Of a DNA stretch of 56,435 nucleotides, positions 1 through 8,459 are shown piece by piece. Each line of letters starts with the position of its first letter. Position 1 is the first letter of the stretch. The DNA lies in NCBI GenBank assembly GCA_938045565.1, contig CALIAZ010000040.1, positions 1 through 56,435 of the forward strand, read 5' to 3'. The translations under genes were made by a program, and so were the position numbers. A model generated the notes under the pieces. The model did not search any database. It was not told the DNA's origin and was given only the letters and a program-made list of their open reading frames with translations. The DNA is from an uncultured Atopobium sp. (GTDB lineage: Bacteria > Actinomycetota > Coriobacteriia > Coriobacteriales > Atopobiaceae).

Positions 1-27
1 ACCCTACCGTACCGCAAAGCACAAAAA

Positions 28-69
28 GAGACACCCACCATTCGATAAACGACATACAGTGGGCGTCTC
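28..69 (-). terminator. Terminator after the ABC permease gene
   Basis: An 11-bp stem (GAGACGCCCAC pairing with GTGGGTGTCTC, one G-U pair) is followed on the minus strand by a run of five T. It lies about 90 nt past the stop codon of the permease gene at 158. A second small hairpin (TCTTCT/AGAAGA) lies at about 77-92. Confidence 0.6.
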
Positions 70-157
70 AAAGTTTCTTCTCGACAGAAGATTTTGTGCT
101 GTTACCGCTGGTAGACGATGTGAAATCGCAAAACGTCGCCCGCGCGCATCACAAAAG

Positions 158-2002
158 TTAGATTCTGACTCCTCGGTGAACGGTGTTGTTAAAGATCAGG
201 TAGCCGATAATTGCGTTCACCAGTGACAGCGTGACAAAGATGATGTTTGGAAGTGTCTCGTTAACCACGCCCGTTGAAGAGCTGAACGAATCCATAACCG
301 GGAGAATCATCATCATGAACGTGCCGCCAATGACAAACATGGAGCCCAGCGTGCCCACAAGAGAAGATACGGTGACCGAAAGGCTTCTCTTGGTGATATC
401 AATGACGGAAGTCCAGTCAAAGTTTGGTCGGCGGATATCAATGGCCAGGCCAACGTTAGACACCAGGAACACAATGCAGAGCGGCAGAATAACGTTTCTC
501 AACGCCGTTTCAATGGTGATGTGACCAGGAATCAGGAAGAAAATCTGGGTCACAACGCTGAAAATGAGCACGTAGATCATGTTAACGGCAATCTTTGCGC
601 CAAAAATCTGCTTTGAAGAAACGGGCATGGTTGCCATCAGCCAGTTTGAGCGGCCTTCCAGCGAGTACGAAATAGCAGCGGAGTTGGCAGCGCAGAACAT
701 CGAGGTGCCAAACCAGGTGGTTATCATACCAAAGATGGTTCTTGCCAAAGGTAGATAGCGCGGAACCTCGGACGCAGGAACAAAGTAGGCCACGATAGAC
801 GACGTGCTAAAGAACATAGAAATAAAGGCGAGAATAACCATCAGCAAGCAGCCAAAAAGCATGTTTATAAAGACTGCTGGGTAACCTGTGATGGTCAGAA
901 TCTCTTTTCTAATCAAAGCAACAAATGGCGTCGCAGACTTGGTGGAAATCTGTTTGGTGGTGAACTTCTTCTGGACCTTATCCTCGCTTACCAGCGCATT
1001 AATGCGGTCGTTGAAGCGAGAAATGATTGCCACAATTGCTGCAGGAGCACCAACGGAGACCAAGACAAACAGTAAGAAACTGACAATTGAGCCAGAATTA
1101 AAGAAATCCGCAATCCATAGTGATGGAAGATAAACTACGCCAACTGAACTTGCAACGCTAAAGACGGTGTCGCGGAAATTACCCACCACAGCTGGGGCAA
1201 ACTTGTCTGCGTTGAAAGATACCGTAAAGATAAAGAACAGATAGGCAACCATAAAGAAAAGGCCAAAAACGCCACCGATGACCATTCCCAAGTTCTTAAA
1301 GTGCAGCTTTGCAGCAAGGGCTGCAACCGCAAAAGCCAAGAGAATTGCAGCAGAAACTGCAAGGTTAGGCCCAAGAAGAAGCGCGAACAAGGCGCCAATC
1401 AAGCGTGGAAGTGTAACCGCCTCAAAGGTGAAGTAAGCCAAAAAGACTGGCAGCATAATGACAATAGACCAGATACCCTCGGCAGCATACAGAGCTGCTA
1501 CGCGAGAATAAATGATGGTGCTCTTTTTGATTGGAAGCGACATGATAAAGTCGTAATCCTTGTACGCAAAAAGCACGCCATTGGCCTTTACAAACGTCAA
1601 AATAACACCAGGTAGAGCGCCAACAAGAATTCCCGCGAGAGGAAGCAGCCTTGTGAAGCCGGCAATGGCTAGAGTTGTAGCAACGCCGTAGATGTAGACC
1701 ATCATAAAGAGCGCGCCAATAACTGCAAAAATGCCGCCAACAATAGGCAGGGCGTTTGCGCCAACCTTTTTCTCAAAATTCTTTCGAGCTCCCACAACCT
1801 GCGTAGTCCAAATCATGGTGATCTGAACCTTAAGCAGCATCCAGAACACTTTGAGGTCAGAAGGCAGTTTGAGCTCAGAGCGATTTAGAACAGGAACCTG
1901 ACCAGCGCTTACTTGAGCTGGAATAAACACATCTCCTGAGAGTTGCAGGTTCTGCTCAGGCACATCGGGGCGCTGAGGAGCCTGTGGAACGTTGTTTGCC
2001 AT
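158..2002 (-). CDS. ABC transporter permease, multi-spanning
   Basis: A 614-residue membrane protein with a roughly 85-residue hydrophilic N-terminus followed by many hydrophobic segments, consistent with a large ABC-2-like permease. Charged loops near residues 60-85 and 330-365 probably face the cytoplasm. It starts two bases after the stop of the upstream ATPase gene (2005-3168), so the two are translated together and almost certainly form one transporter. The substrate cannot be told from sequence. Exporters of this architecture move lipids, peptides or antibiotics, but that is family knowledge only. A terminator follows at 28-69. Confidence 0.75.
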   Translation of the reverse strand: MANNVPQAPQRPDVPEQNLQLSGDVFIPAQVSAGQVPVLNRSELKLPSDLKVFWMLLKVQITMIWTTQVVGARKNFEKKVGANALPIVGGIFAVIGALFMMVYIYGVATTLAIAGFTRLLPLAGILVGALPGVILTFVKANGVLFAYKDYDFIMSLPIKKSTIIYSRVAALYAAEGIWSIVIMLPVFLAYFTFEAVTLPRLIGALFALLLGPNLAVSAAILLAFAVAALAAKLHFKNLGMVIGGVFGLFFMVAYLFFIFTVSFNADKFAPAVVGNFRDTVFSVASSVGVVYLPSLWIADFFNSGSIVSFLLFVLVSVGAPAAIVAIISRFNDRINALVSEDKVQKKFTTKQISTKSATPFVALIRKEILTITGYPAVFINMLFGCLLMVILAFISMFFSTSSIVAYFVPASEVPRYLPLARTIFGMITTWFGTSMFCAANSAAISYSLEGRSNWLMATMPVSSKQIFGAKIAVNMIYVLIFSVVTQIFFLIPGHITIETALRNVILPLCIVFLVSNVGLAIDIRRPNFDWTSVIDITKRSLSVTVSSLVGTLGSMFVIGGTFMMMILPVMDSFSSSTGVVNETLPNIIFVTLSLVNAIIGYLIFNNTVHRGVRI

Positions 2003-2004
2003 GA

Positions 2005-3168
2005 CTAGTTCTCCTTAGAGAAGGAAGGAGGAACTGGAGCGCCCGGAGGCACTGGTGCACCGGGCACAGTTGGGGCTGCTGGTGCAGCAGGCGCGGCAGG
2101 TGCAGCAGGCGCGGCGGGTACTGCGGACACGGCTGGTGCTGCAGGTGCCGCTGGTGCCGCGGGTGCTGCTGGTGCTGCAGGTGCAGCGGGGGCTGTAGGT
2201 GCGGCGGCTACAGGTGCGCCAGGAATGACTGGCTGAACAGCGGCGCCGTCCTTTGTGGTTGCCATGTCCTGAGCAATATCGGAAGAAACGCCAGGCGCGC
2301 CAGCCTCAAGGCCAAGGAAGACTTCCTCGAGCGAGGCATTACCTCGAATCTCATCCGTTTTACCTGCGGCAAGAAGCTTACCCTGACGAATAATTGCAAT
2401 TTTATTGCAGAGTTTCTCGACAACCTCAAGAACATGTGACGAGAAGAACACGGCAGATCCGCGGTCGGCAAGCTCATGCAGCATCTTCTTCAGCTCGAAG
2501 CTTGCTGCTGGATCCAGGCCAACAAATGGCTCGTCCAAAATGATGAGCTTTGGCTCGTGGAGCAGAGCGGAAATCAGAACCAGCTTCTGCTTCATACCGT
2601 GAGAGTAGCTGCCAATAGCATTTGCCAGGGAATCAGTGATGCCCAAGCGGTTGGCCAACGTAGTAATGCGCTCGACTCGGTTCTCCGCAGGAACGCCAAA
2701 GATGTCGCAGACGTAATTGAGGTACTTAATACCGCTCATGAACTCGTAAATGTCTGGGTTATCTGGGACGTAAGCGATGACCTGCTTTGAGCCAACAGGG
2801 TCAACCAGCACATTCTTTGAATCCACAAAGATGACGCCGCCCTCAAATGGCTGAGCGCCAACAATGGACTTGATAAGCGTTGTCTTACCTGCGCCGTTGT
2901 GGCCGATAAAACCGTAGATGTCGCCAGGCATAACGTCGAGCGAAAGATCAGAAACAGCCACCTTAGAGCCGTACTTCTTGGTGAAGTGCTGAACGCTCAG
3001 TACAGGGACAACCTCACCCGGTGCTGCTGGAGCTGGTGCGGGAGAAGCTGCAGGCACGGGCGCAGCAGCGGCTGCAGGCGCGGCGGCTGCGGGTGCGGCA
3101 GGCGCAGCGGGTGCAACCGGAGATACGGGAGCGTTAGGAACGGGTGGCTGTGGGATGTTGTCGGCCAT
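2005..3168 (-). CDS. ABC transporter ATP-binding protein with Pro/Ala-rich tails
   Basis: The core ABC ATPase spans about residues 55-290. It has Walker A GHNGAGKTT (about 89-97), a signature written SHGMKQK (about 189-195), Walker B LIILDEP (about 208-214) and the switch histidine in SSHVLE. Unusually, the ATPase is flanked by low-complexity Ala/Pro tails, residues 1-50 and about 305-387, built of repeated PAAPAAP units. The family normally has neither. The gene sits between an RHH protein (3170-3370) and its permease (158-2002), with 1-2 nt gaps. The tails may act as flexible linkers or cell-envelope spacers; this is inference. The same kind of tail recurs in the DUF4013 protein at 51323-52765. 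Confidence 0.88.
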   Translation of the reverse strand: MADNIPQPPVPNAPVSPVAPAAPAAPAAAAPAAAAAPVPAASPAPAPAAPGEVVPVLSVQHFTKKYGSKVAVSDLSLDVMPGDIYGFIGHNGAGKTTLIKSIVGAQPFEGGVIFVDSKNVLVDPVGSKQVIAYVPDNPDIYEFMSGIKYLNYVCDIFGVPAENRVERITTLANRLGITDSLANAIGSYSHGMKQKLVLISALLHEPKLIILDEPFVGLDPAASFELKKMLHELADRGSAVFFSSHVLEVVEKLCNKIAIIRQGKLLAAGKTDEIRGNASLEEVFLGLEAGAPGVSSDIAQDMATTKDGAAVQPVIPGAPVAAAPTAPAAPAAPAAPAAPAAPAAPAVSAVPAAPAAPAAPAAPAAPTVPGAPVPPGAPVPPSFSKEN

Positions 3169-3169
3169 G

Positions 3170-3370
3170 TTAGTTTCCTTCTTCCAATTTATCTATCTTG
3201 TTCACACGAGTGTCTTGAGCTTTTGGAGCTCGCTTTGCTCTTCTTAGGGCATCGCGAAGTATCCATTCTACCTGAGCATTGGTTGAACGCATGTCATCTT
3301 GTGCCCAGCGCTCAACTGCCTCCCAGACTTCTGGATCTACACGAAGTGGATATTGTTTGCGAGGTGCCAT
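3170..3370 (-). CDS. Small Arc-like ribbon-helix-helix protein
   Basis: A 66-residue basic protein. The N-terminal stretch KQYPLRVDPEVWEAVERWA, followed by a second helix containing STNAQVEWILRDAL, fits the strand-helix-helix fold of Arc/MetJ-type regulators that bind DNA as dimers. It lies between the SPFH gene (17 nt upstream) and the ABC ATPase gene (1 nt downstream), so it is co-transcribed with both. It may autoregulate this operon; the 12-bp palindrome at 4421-4432 in the operon promoter is a possible target. No toxin-like partner is adjacent, so an antitoxin role is less likely. Confidence 0.75.
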   Translation of the reverse strand: MAPRKQYPLRVDPEVWEAVERWAQDDMRSTNAQVEWILRDALRRAKRAPKAQDTRVNKIDKLEEGN

Positions 3371-3387
3371 GGGTTTCTCGCCATGCT

Positions 3388-4380
3388 TTACTGCTGCAAG
3401 GAACCGGTATTAAGCACAGGCTGAGCCTCGGACTCACCGCAGAGAACAACCATAAGGTTGGAGGCCATGACGGCCTTGCGGTCCTCGTCAAACTCAACGA
3501 CGCCATTCTCGGAGAGCTGGGTGAGAGCCATATCAACCATGGAAACGGCACCCTCGACGATCTTCTTACGTGCAGCGATGATTGCCTCTGCCTGCTGGCG
3601 GCGGAGCATTGCCTGCGCAATCTCAGGAGCGTAGGAGAGATGCGTGAGGCGAGCGTCGTCAACGGTGATACCAGCAACAGAAAGGTTGCGGCTCAGCTCG
3701 GACTGAAGCGCCTCGGAGACCTCCTCAATATTGGAACGCAGGGTAATTGCGGTGTTGGACTCGGACTCGTCCTCCATGTGGTCATAGCTGTAAATGCTGG
3801 CAACGTGCCTAAGTGCGGTCTCTGCCTGCATAGCAACGTAGCTATCGTAGTCGTCAACGTCAAAGAGTGCCTTGGCGGTATCGCTGACGCGCCAAACGAC
3901 AACCTCGGCGATCTCGATTGGGTTACCCATGCGGTCGTTGACCTTGAGGACGTCGCCATTCAGCGTGCGAGCACGAGTGGAAATGATAGAGGTGTGCACA
4001 TTTATACTTGGAGTTCCCACGCCTGTAGAGAGAGAGGAAAGGTCTCCTAAGTTTGTAGAAAGAGTCTTGGCGTAGTAAGGATTTGCCCAGCGAAGACCCT
4101 CGTCCTTAACGGTGCCAATATACTTACCAAATAGCACGCACACCTTTGCCTGACCAGGCTGAAGACTGAATAGTCCACTCGAAACAAACAGGCCTGCAAA
4201 GAAGAATACCAGTGCACCAATGATGCTTGGGAACGATGGGTCCAGGCGAGGATTTCTGTCTGCAGCGATAGCGCTGAGTACAAAATTAACCAAAAACAGG
4301 GCTGCAACTACAAAAAGAACAATGGTAATCAGCAGGAACAGCCAACCACTCTTGGACTTAATGATTTTCTCGGTGCTCAT
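3388..4380 (-). CDS. SPFH-domain (stomatin/prohibitin/flotillin) membrane protein
   Basis: A 330-residue protein with two N-terminal hydrophobic segments (about residues 13-37 and 52-72) followed by an SPFH/Band 7 domain (about 75-300). The typical helix QAMLRRQQAEAIIAARKKIV lies towards the C-terminus. SPFH proteins oligomerise at membranes and organise lipid domains or proteases. The first gene of the operon SPFH - RHH - ABC ATPase - permease, it has a clear ribosome site (AGGAGA) before its ATG. The context suggests an envelope-stress or membrane-organisation role coupled to the transporter, which is inference. Confidence 0.85.
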   Translation of the reverse strand: MSTEKIIKSKSGWLFLLITIVLFVVAALFLVNFVLSAIAADRNPRLDPSFPSIIGALVFFFAGLFVSSGLFSLQPGQAKVCVLFGKYIGTVKDEGLRWANPYYAKTLSTNLGDLSSLSTGVGTPSINVHTSIISTRARTLNGDVLKVNDRMGNPIEIAEVVVWRVSDTAKALFDVDDYDSYVAMQAETALRHVASIYSYDHMEDESESNTAITLRSNIEEVSEALQSELSRNLSVAGITVDDARLTHLSYAPEIAQAMLRRQQAEAIIAARKKIVEGAVSMVDMALTQLSENGVVEFDEDRKAVMASNLMVVLCGESEAQPVLNTGSLQQ

Positions 4381-4418
4381 ACTATCTCCTTTGTGACAAT
4401 GAGCTTTATATTGGCATC

Positions 4419-4447
4419 ATTGTGATATCACATTGATTACAAGTCAA
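4419..4447 (-). promoter_or_regulatory. Promoter with palindromic operator for the SPFH operon
   Basis: On the minus strand a -35-like TTGACT (4442-4447) is followed, after 17 nt, by CACAAT (4419-4424). A perfect 12-bp palindrome, TGTGATATCACA (4421-4432), covers the spacer and the -10, which is where a repressor would block RNA polymerase. The small RHH protein encoded in the same operon is a candidate binder; this is not shown. Confidence 0.5.
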
Positions 4448-4900
4448 GAAAATTTTTATTTAAATATTGTTTAAAAATCGCAGGTGAGGTGGTGGTTTTG
4501 ACGGTACGCGGTGAGCGCTTGGACGCACAAGATGCGTTTGGTGCATGGCGAGAAGGCCGTCTCTTCGAAAACAATCACCGACCTGCAAGGCTTGGATCAA
4601 GCGCGCCTGATTTCTGCAAAGAATCTGTAACTTTTGCCTAAAAACATCAAAGAAACTGTGGATTTGCCTGATTTTGTCAAAAAATCTGTACCTCAAATAC
4701 AGATTCTTTGCACTTTTCAGGCGGGCTTTGAAGCGTGCGCGAGGTTGCCCTCCATGGAGCCTGATTTTCTCGCCATGTCTGAACGATTTGCCGGAAAAGT
4801 GCACCATGTTTGAGTAGTTTTGCCGGTTTTCTCGCCATGTCTGAGCAAATTTACTCAGATTTGATGCGGTTTTCAGTCTCGTAACCAGAGGCAATCAAAA
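4448..4900. other. Non-coding, repeat-rich interval
   Basis: No convincing gene. A 144-codon minus-strand reading frame (4460-4894) has no recognisable domain and no good ribosome site, and it overlaps the repeats. The stretch holds three degenerate copies of a ~31-bp unit (about 4617, 4648, 4678), a 15-bp inverted repeat (4615-4712), and two copies of a 17-mer TTTCTCGCCATGTCTGA (4766-4782, 4828-4844). Confidence 0.6.
4615..4712. repeat. 15-bp perfect inverted repeat with internal tandem units
   Basis: TGCAAAGAATCTGTA (4615-4629) is repeated in exact inverted form at 4698-4712. Between them lie further copies of the AATCTGTA core, one of which (4683-4690) can pair with 4698-4705 as an 8-bp hairpin. 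It could be a small non-autonomous element or a decayed terminator/REP-like unit. Confidence 0.6.
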
Positions 4901-4925
4901 GATGGTAGAGAAACAACTTGGTCGA

Positions 4926-4962
4926 ACAAAAACACACCTCGGGAGAAGCCCCAAGGTGTGTT
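4926..4962 (-). terminator. Terminator downstream of the lactate dehydrogenase gene
   Basis: Read on the minus strand, a hairpin with arms AACACACCTTGGGG and CCCGAGGTGTGTT (one mismatch) and a short loop is followed by TTTTTGTT. It lies about 140 nt beyond the stop at 5106. Confidence 0.65.
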
Positions 4963-5020
4963 CGGTGTTCGGTGTGCACTATTGCCTGGTCGCAGCCTGC
5001 AGCGCGATGCAACTCGCAGC

Positions 5021-5068
5021 CTCACGCCCGTCGCAGCCCGCGACCTCGCGCCCGTCGCAGCTCGCAGC
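5021..5068. repeat. GC-rich tandem repeat, two 24-bp units
   Basis: Two imperfect 24-bp units, each containing CGCCCGTCGCAGC, lie head to tail between the LDH stop codon and its terminator. The stretch is much more GC-rich than its surroundings and falls in the 3' untranslated region. Confidence 0.55.
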
Positions 5069-5105
5069 CAGCGCGGGTCACGGCGCACATGCAGCCCGCG
5101 GCGCG

Positions 5106-6074
5106 CTAGTCGATACGAGCGTCTACCTCAAGCCAACCGAGCTGCTCGATATTGCCCTTGACGTGCTCGCAAGACTTACGCCATGCCTCAATCTCGGAGT
5201 CGGAGAGCTCAGGCACAAAGACCTTCTCGACACCATTGGCCCCGATAACTGCAGGAAGTGAAGAGTAGAAGCCAGAAACGCCATACACGTCGTCGAGCAG
5301 CGTGGATACTGGCGTGATCAGCTTGGTGTCGTGGACGATAGCCTTGATGACCTCGACGGCTCCGTTTGCAATGGAGTACTCGGTGCACTGCTTGCCGCTG
5401 TAGGTGACGTAACCGCCCATGCGACCAGCCTGCTCAAGCTCTGGAAGATCAAAGGTCTTGCCTGTCTGAGCTGCAACTTCGTCGAGGGTGAGGCAGCCAA
5501 TAGAGACGTGCGACCAGCAAGCAAACATACCGTTGCCGTGCTCGCCGAGCATCCAAGCGTTGATGCAAGATGCTGGATAGCCGGTAGCGCCGGAAAGTGC
5601 ATGGCGGAGTCGGGCGGAATCCAGCGTTGTGCCGGAACCGATAACCTTATTTGGATCAGCGCCGGTCAGATACTGAAGCTCAGTGGTAACAACGTCGCAG
5701 GGGTTTGCGATGTTAACCCAAACGCCATCGAAGCCCGCGTCTGTAATGCGCTTTGCAAACTTCTTAGCCTCGTCAGTAGTGACGAAGAGCTCACCATCGC
5801 GGTTGCCTGCAGCAGCAGCTACATGACCTGCGGCGTTAACGATAATGTCGCACCCAGCAAGCTCCTCATAGCGGTCATCAAGCTCAAAAACGCGAGCAGG
5901 GTGTGGATAAAATGGCATTGCATCCAGCAGGTCATTTACCTGAGCCTTGCAGAGGACCTCATTTGTGTCACTAATGTAGAGCTCAGTAGCAAGTCCCTGG
6001 TAAAGCAGGGCGTTTGCAACGTGTGCGCCAACGTGATTAGCGCCGATAATACCAATTTTGCTGATGAGAGCCAT
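5106..6074 (-). CDS. L-lactate / L-2-hydroxyacid dehydrogenase (LDH/MDH family)
   Basis: 322 residues counted from the ATG at 6074, chosen because AGAGGTGG lies 5 nt upstream; a longer reading frame to 6098 lacks such a site. Motifs: nucleotide-binding GANHVGAHVA (about 11-20), NPCDVVT (about 124-130), LDSARLR with catalytic Asp and Arg (about 151-157) and GEHG with the catalytic His (about 179). The wording around GEHGNGMFACWS and the SGK..TEY segment resembles L-2-hydroxyisocaproate dehydrogenase of lactobacilli more than classical L-LDH, so the substrate may be a branched 2-oxoacid. It would reoxidise NADH at the end of fermentation. Monocistronic, with its own terminator. Confidence 0.88.
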   Translation of the reverse strand: MALISKIGIIGANHVGAHVANALLYQGLATELYISDTNEVLCKAQVNDLLDAMPFYPHPARVFELDDRYEELAGCDIIVNAAGHVAAAAGNRDGELFVTTDEAKKFAKRITDAGFDGVWVNIANPCDVVTTELQYLTGADPNKVIGSGTTLDSARLRHALSGATGYPASCINAWMLGEHGNGMFACWSHVSIGCLTLDEVAAQTGKTFDLPELEQAGRMGGYVTYSGKQCTEYSIANGAVEVIKAIVHDTKLITPVSTLLDDVYGVSGFYSSLPAVIGANGVEKVFVPELSDSEIEAWRKSCEHVKGNIEQLGWLEVDARID

Positions 6075-6242
6075 AGTCCACCTCTTTTGTCTCGCCAAAA
6101 TACTGTGCCTGTTAGCTTAACGGTTTTTTAGGCAAACGGGAAACGATACAAAAAATGAAACATATTAGATACAACAATCCCCTCAACGTGCCATTTAAGC
6201 CCGCAAACGGTATAGTAGTAACCCAAGATTTGGAGAGGACCT

Positions 6243-7508
6243 ATGGGATACAAGACACCAACATGCTCTATTGCGCGTAGCTGCGGAGGCTGTGAATGGC
6301 TTTCGGTCCCCTATCCTATCCAACTTAAGCGCAAGCAGGCGCAGGTAGAAGAACTTCTCGCCCCGCTGGCAAGCATCAATAACGTAACTATCGAGCCCAT
6401 CCGCGGAATGGACGAGCCTCTAGCGTATCGTCACAAGGCGGCCACGCCGTTTGCACCAGGCAAAGGTCGCACGGTTCGCTCCGGTTTCTACGCAAGCGGA
6501 ACACACAAAATTATTGCTTCAAAGGAATGCCTGGTAGAAGACGGTCGAGCACGCGCTATCCTCAACGATGTGGCGTATCTTGCCGGCCAGTTCAACATTC
6601 ACGCCTATCAGGAAGATCGCGGCAAAGGAGCACTTCGCAACGGCGTGGTGCGTTGCGGATATGCCACCGACGACGTCATGCTTGTGCTGGTAGTCAACGG
6701 ACAGCATCTGCCTCATGAGCAGGAGTTTATTGCCGCACTTCGCAAGGCACATCCCGAGCTGACCAGCATCTTCTTGAACGTCAACCAGAAGCGCACCAAC
6801 GCAATCTTGGGGCGAGAAACCCGTCTGCTTTGGGGCTCAACGTCTATGAGCGACAAGCTTTTGAAGTGCACGTTTGAGATTGGCCCAACCAGTTTCTACC
6901 AGACCAACCCTCAGCAAACTGAGGTGCTCTATCAGCTGGCCATCGACGGCGCGCTAGCTGGCTCCGAGCTTGCCAGCACCACGCAGGCCGATGCCGCGCA
7001 GGCCAGCGCCTCCACTCAGGCAGCCACTTCCGCGCAAGCCAGCAGCCTGCGAGTTCTTGACGCCTACTGTGGCACGGGAACCATTGGGCTCTGCTTGGCA
7101 CACGCCGCTGAGGCTCAAGGTATCAACCTTCTGCTCACTGGCGTTGACCAGGTTGAAAACAACATTCAGATGGCACGCAGAAACGCTCGAAACAATAAAC
7201 TTGAAGCCGAATTTATCTGCGACGATGCCACTCGTTACATGCAAGCCCAGGCAAAAGACGGTCAGAACTTTGACGTCATTATTCTTGATCCGCCTCGCGC
7301 GGGTTCAACGCCCGCCTTCCTTAAGGCAACAGCCCAGCTAGCCCAGAAGAAAATCGTGTACGTGAGCTGCAACGTTGTGACGCAGGCCAGGGACCTCAAA
7401 GTTCTTCTCGACAGCGGGTTTGTCATTGAGCGCGTAACACCTGTGGACATGTTCCCTCACACCAAGCATGTGGAGACGGTAGTATTGATGTCAAGGGTGA
7501 AGGACTAA
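6243..7508 (+). CDS. rlmD: 23S rRNA (uracil-5-)-methyltransferase, RlmD/RumA family
   Basis: A 421-residue SAM-dependent RNA m5U methyltransferase. The N-terminal cysteines in TCSIARSCGGC plus CLVEDG match the Fe-S cluster of the RumA/RlmCD group. The SAM-binding motif is DAYCGTGTIG (about 278-287), with DPPRAG, then the nucleophile cysteine in YVSCN and the catalytic Glu in KHVETVV at the C-terminus. A low-complexity Ala/Ser/Thr/Gln insertion of about 30 residues precedes the SAM motif. Ribosome site GGAGAGG, and a possible -10 TATAGT at 6211-6216. The 3' end is the target of repeated integration: two further copies of it lie downstream (8460-8720 and 12057-12137). Whether it modifies U1939, U747 or both cannot be told. 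Confidence 0.92.
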   Translation: MGYKTPTCSIARSCGGCEWLSVPYPIQLKRKQAQVEELLAPLASINNVTIEPIRGMDEPLAYRHKAATPFAPGKGRTVRSGFYASGTHKIIASKECLVEDGRARAILNDVAYLAGQFNIHAYQEDRGKGALRNGVVRCGYATDDVMLVLVVNGQHLPHEQEFIAALRKAHPELTSIFLNVNQKRTNAILGRETRLLWGSTSMSDKLLKCTFEIGPTSFYQTNPQQTEVLYQLAIDGALAGSELASTTQADAAQASASTQAATSAQASSLRVLDAYCGTGTIGLCLAHAAEAQGINLLLTGVDQVENNIQMARRNARNNKLEAEFICDDATRYMQAQAKDGQNFDVIILDPPRAGSTPAFLKATAQLAQKKIVYVSCNVVTQARDLKVLLDSGFVIERVTPVDMFPHTKHVETVVLMSRVKD

Positions 7509-7537
7509 ACAGTATAGAAAAGGCTTGAAATCAAGGG

Positions 7538-7585
7538 ATTCCGAAGAACTGCCCCGGTTTGGGCAAATGATCGGAATTCTTTTTT
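7538..7585 (+). terminator. Terminator after rlmD
   Basis: ATTCCGA (7538-7544) pairs with TCGGAAT (7571-7577). An inner stem TGCCC/GGGCA caps the structure and TCTTTTTT follows. Confidence 0.6.
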
Positions 7586-7659
7586 AGACTGTTTGACAAC
7601 AGTTCTGACTACTGGAAACATAAGGGTTGTAACTACAGAACTGCTTTTTGCCGTATTGA

Positions 7660-7782
7660 GGCTACAGAAATGATAACTTTGAATTTAATGCCAAAAGCCA
7701 GGTGATGAAGCTTGTTGTATTTTGCGGAATAAGTCTTATTCTGTCATTCGTTTTAACGGTAATTATTCCATTATGGTTATAA
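7660..7782 (+). pseudogene. Remnant: C-terminal piece of a membrane protein
   Basis: A short open stretch preceded by an in-frame stop encodes a polar segment followed by one hydrophobic helix (KLVVFCGISLILSFVL) and ends at TAA 7780-7782. It has no start codon or ribosome site. It looks like the tail of a lost membrane-protein gene inside the first inserted segment. The parent gene is not identifiable. Confidence 0.4.
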
Positions 7783-7880
7783 GGTTATGCGCGAACAAAA
7801 CTCTTTGATTTTCTGTCACAGCAAAGTTATAAGCATAGTATACGGCGACAAAGAATGGAATTTGCTAAGGAGGTAGTTTT

Positions 7881-8381
7881 ATGGATTATATACGAGCGAT
7901 TCTGGACGGGATTGCAATAGCCGCAATCTTTAACGGTGCAGTAGCAGTCTTGGTACTTATTAATCCAAGATACTTTTTTGATTCTTATCCAAAGGCAATT
8001 CAGAAAGCTGCACCTGAACAGATGAAAAAAAAGGAAAAAAATATAAATTTCATCATAACAATTGTAATTTGCGGGATTTGTTTCATATATTCAATAGCAA
8101 GTCTTATACATACAGGCATTTCGGACTTTTGGAATCTTTTTTGGATGGGGTACATTCAGTGGAGCATATTGAACTTAGGAGATTTCTTTTTGCTGGATTG
8201 TCTGTTGTTCCAAGGAAAACATAAGAGCAAGATTGTCATCCCCGGAACAGAGGGGCATCCTGATTATGAGCTCGGCAACTGGATGAAGCATTTGGCAATC
8301 AAGGAACATTTTGTAGTCACTCCGTTTTTGATCATATCGTTTGTAGCGGCGGTTCAGGCTTTGATTGTTGGAATATTATGA
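7881..8381 (+). CDS. Hypothetical membrane protein in the rlmD-end insertion
   Basis: 166 residues with an excellent ribosome site (AAGGAGGT) before the ATG. Hydrophobic segments lie at about residues 8-28, 54-76 and 145-165, with a less hydrophobic, Trp-rich stretch at about 82-105. A Lys-rich loop (KKKEKN) at about 49-54 is probably cytoplasmic. I recognise no family. The gene is clearly more A+T-rich than rlmD and sits between the intact rlmD 3' end and a second, partial copy of that end, so it is probably cargo of a former integrative element. Confidence 0.6.
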   Translation: MDYIRAILDGIAIAAIFNGAVAVLVLINPRYFFDSYPKAIQKAAPEQMKKKEKNINFIITIVICGICFIYSIASLIHTGISDFWNLFWMGYIQWSILNLGDFFLLDCLLFQGKHKSKIVIPGTEGHPDYELGNWMKHLAIKEHFVVTPFLIISFVAAVQALIVGIL

Positions 8382-8459
8382 AGATGAATTTTCGGGTCAT
8401 TTATCTAAATGGATAGTGAGCTTTTATTTGGATACGCTTGAATTCTCATTGCTAGTACA

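Noticed and set aside
2899..4050. 383-codon plus-strand frame
   Set aside because: Antisense to the ABC ATPase, RHH and SPFH genes; low-complexity Arg/Cys-rich start from the repeats.
4615..4712. Possible short CRISPR array
   Set aside because: Units are degenerate, about 31 bp with no unique spacers of constant length, and no cas genes occur in the window.
4460..4894. 144-codon minus-strand open frame
   Set aside because: No ribosome site, no recognisable domain, and it overlaps the tandem and inverted repeats.
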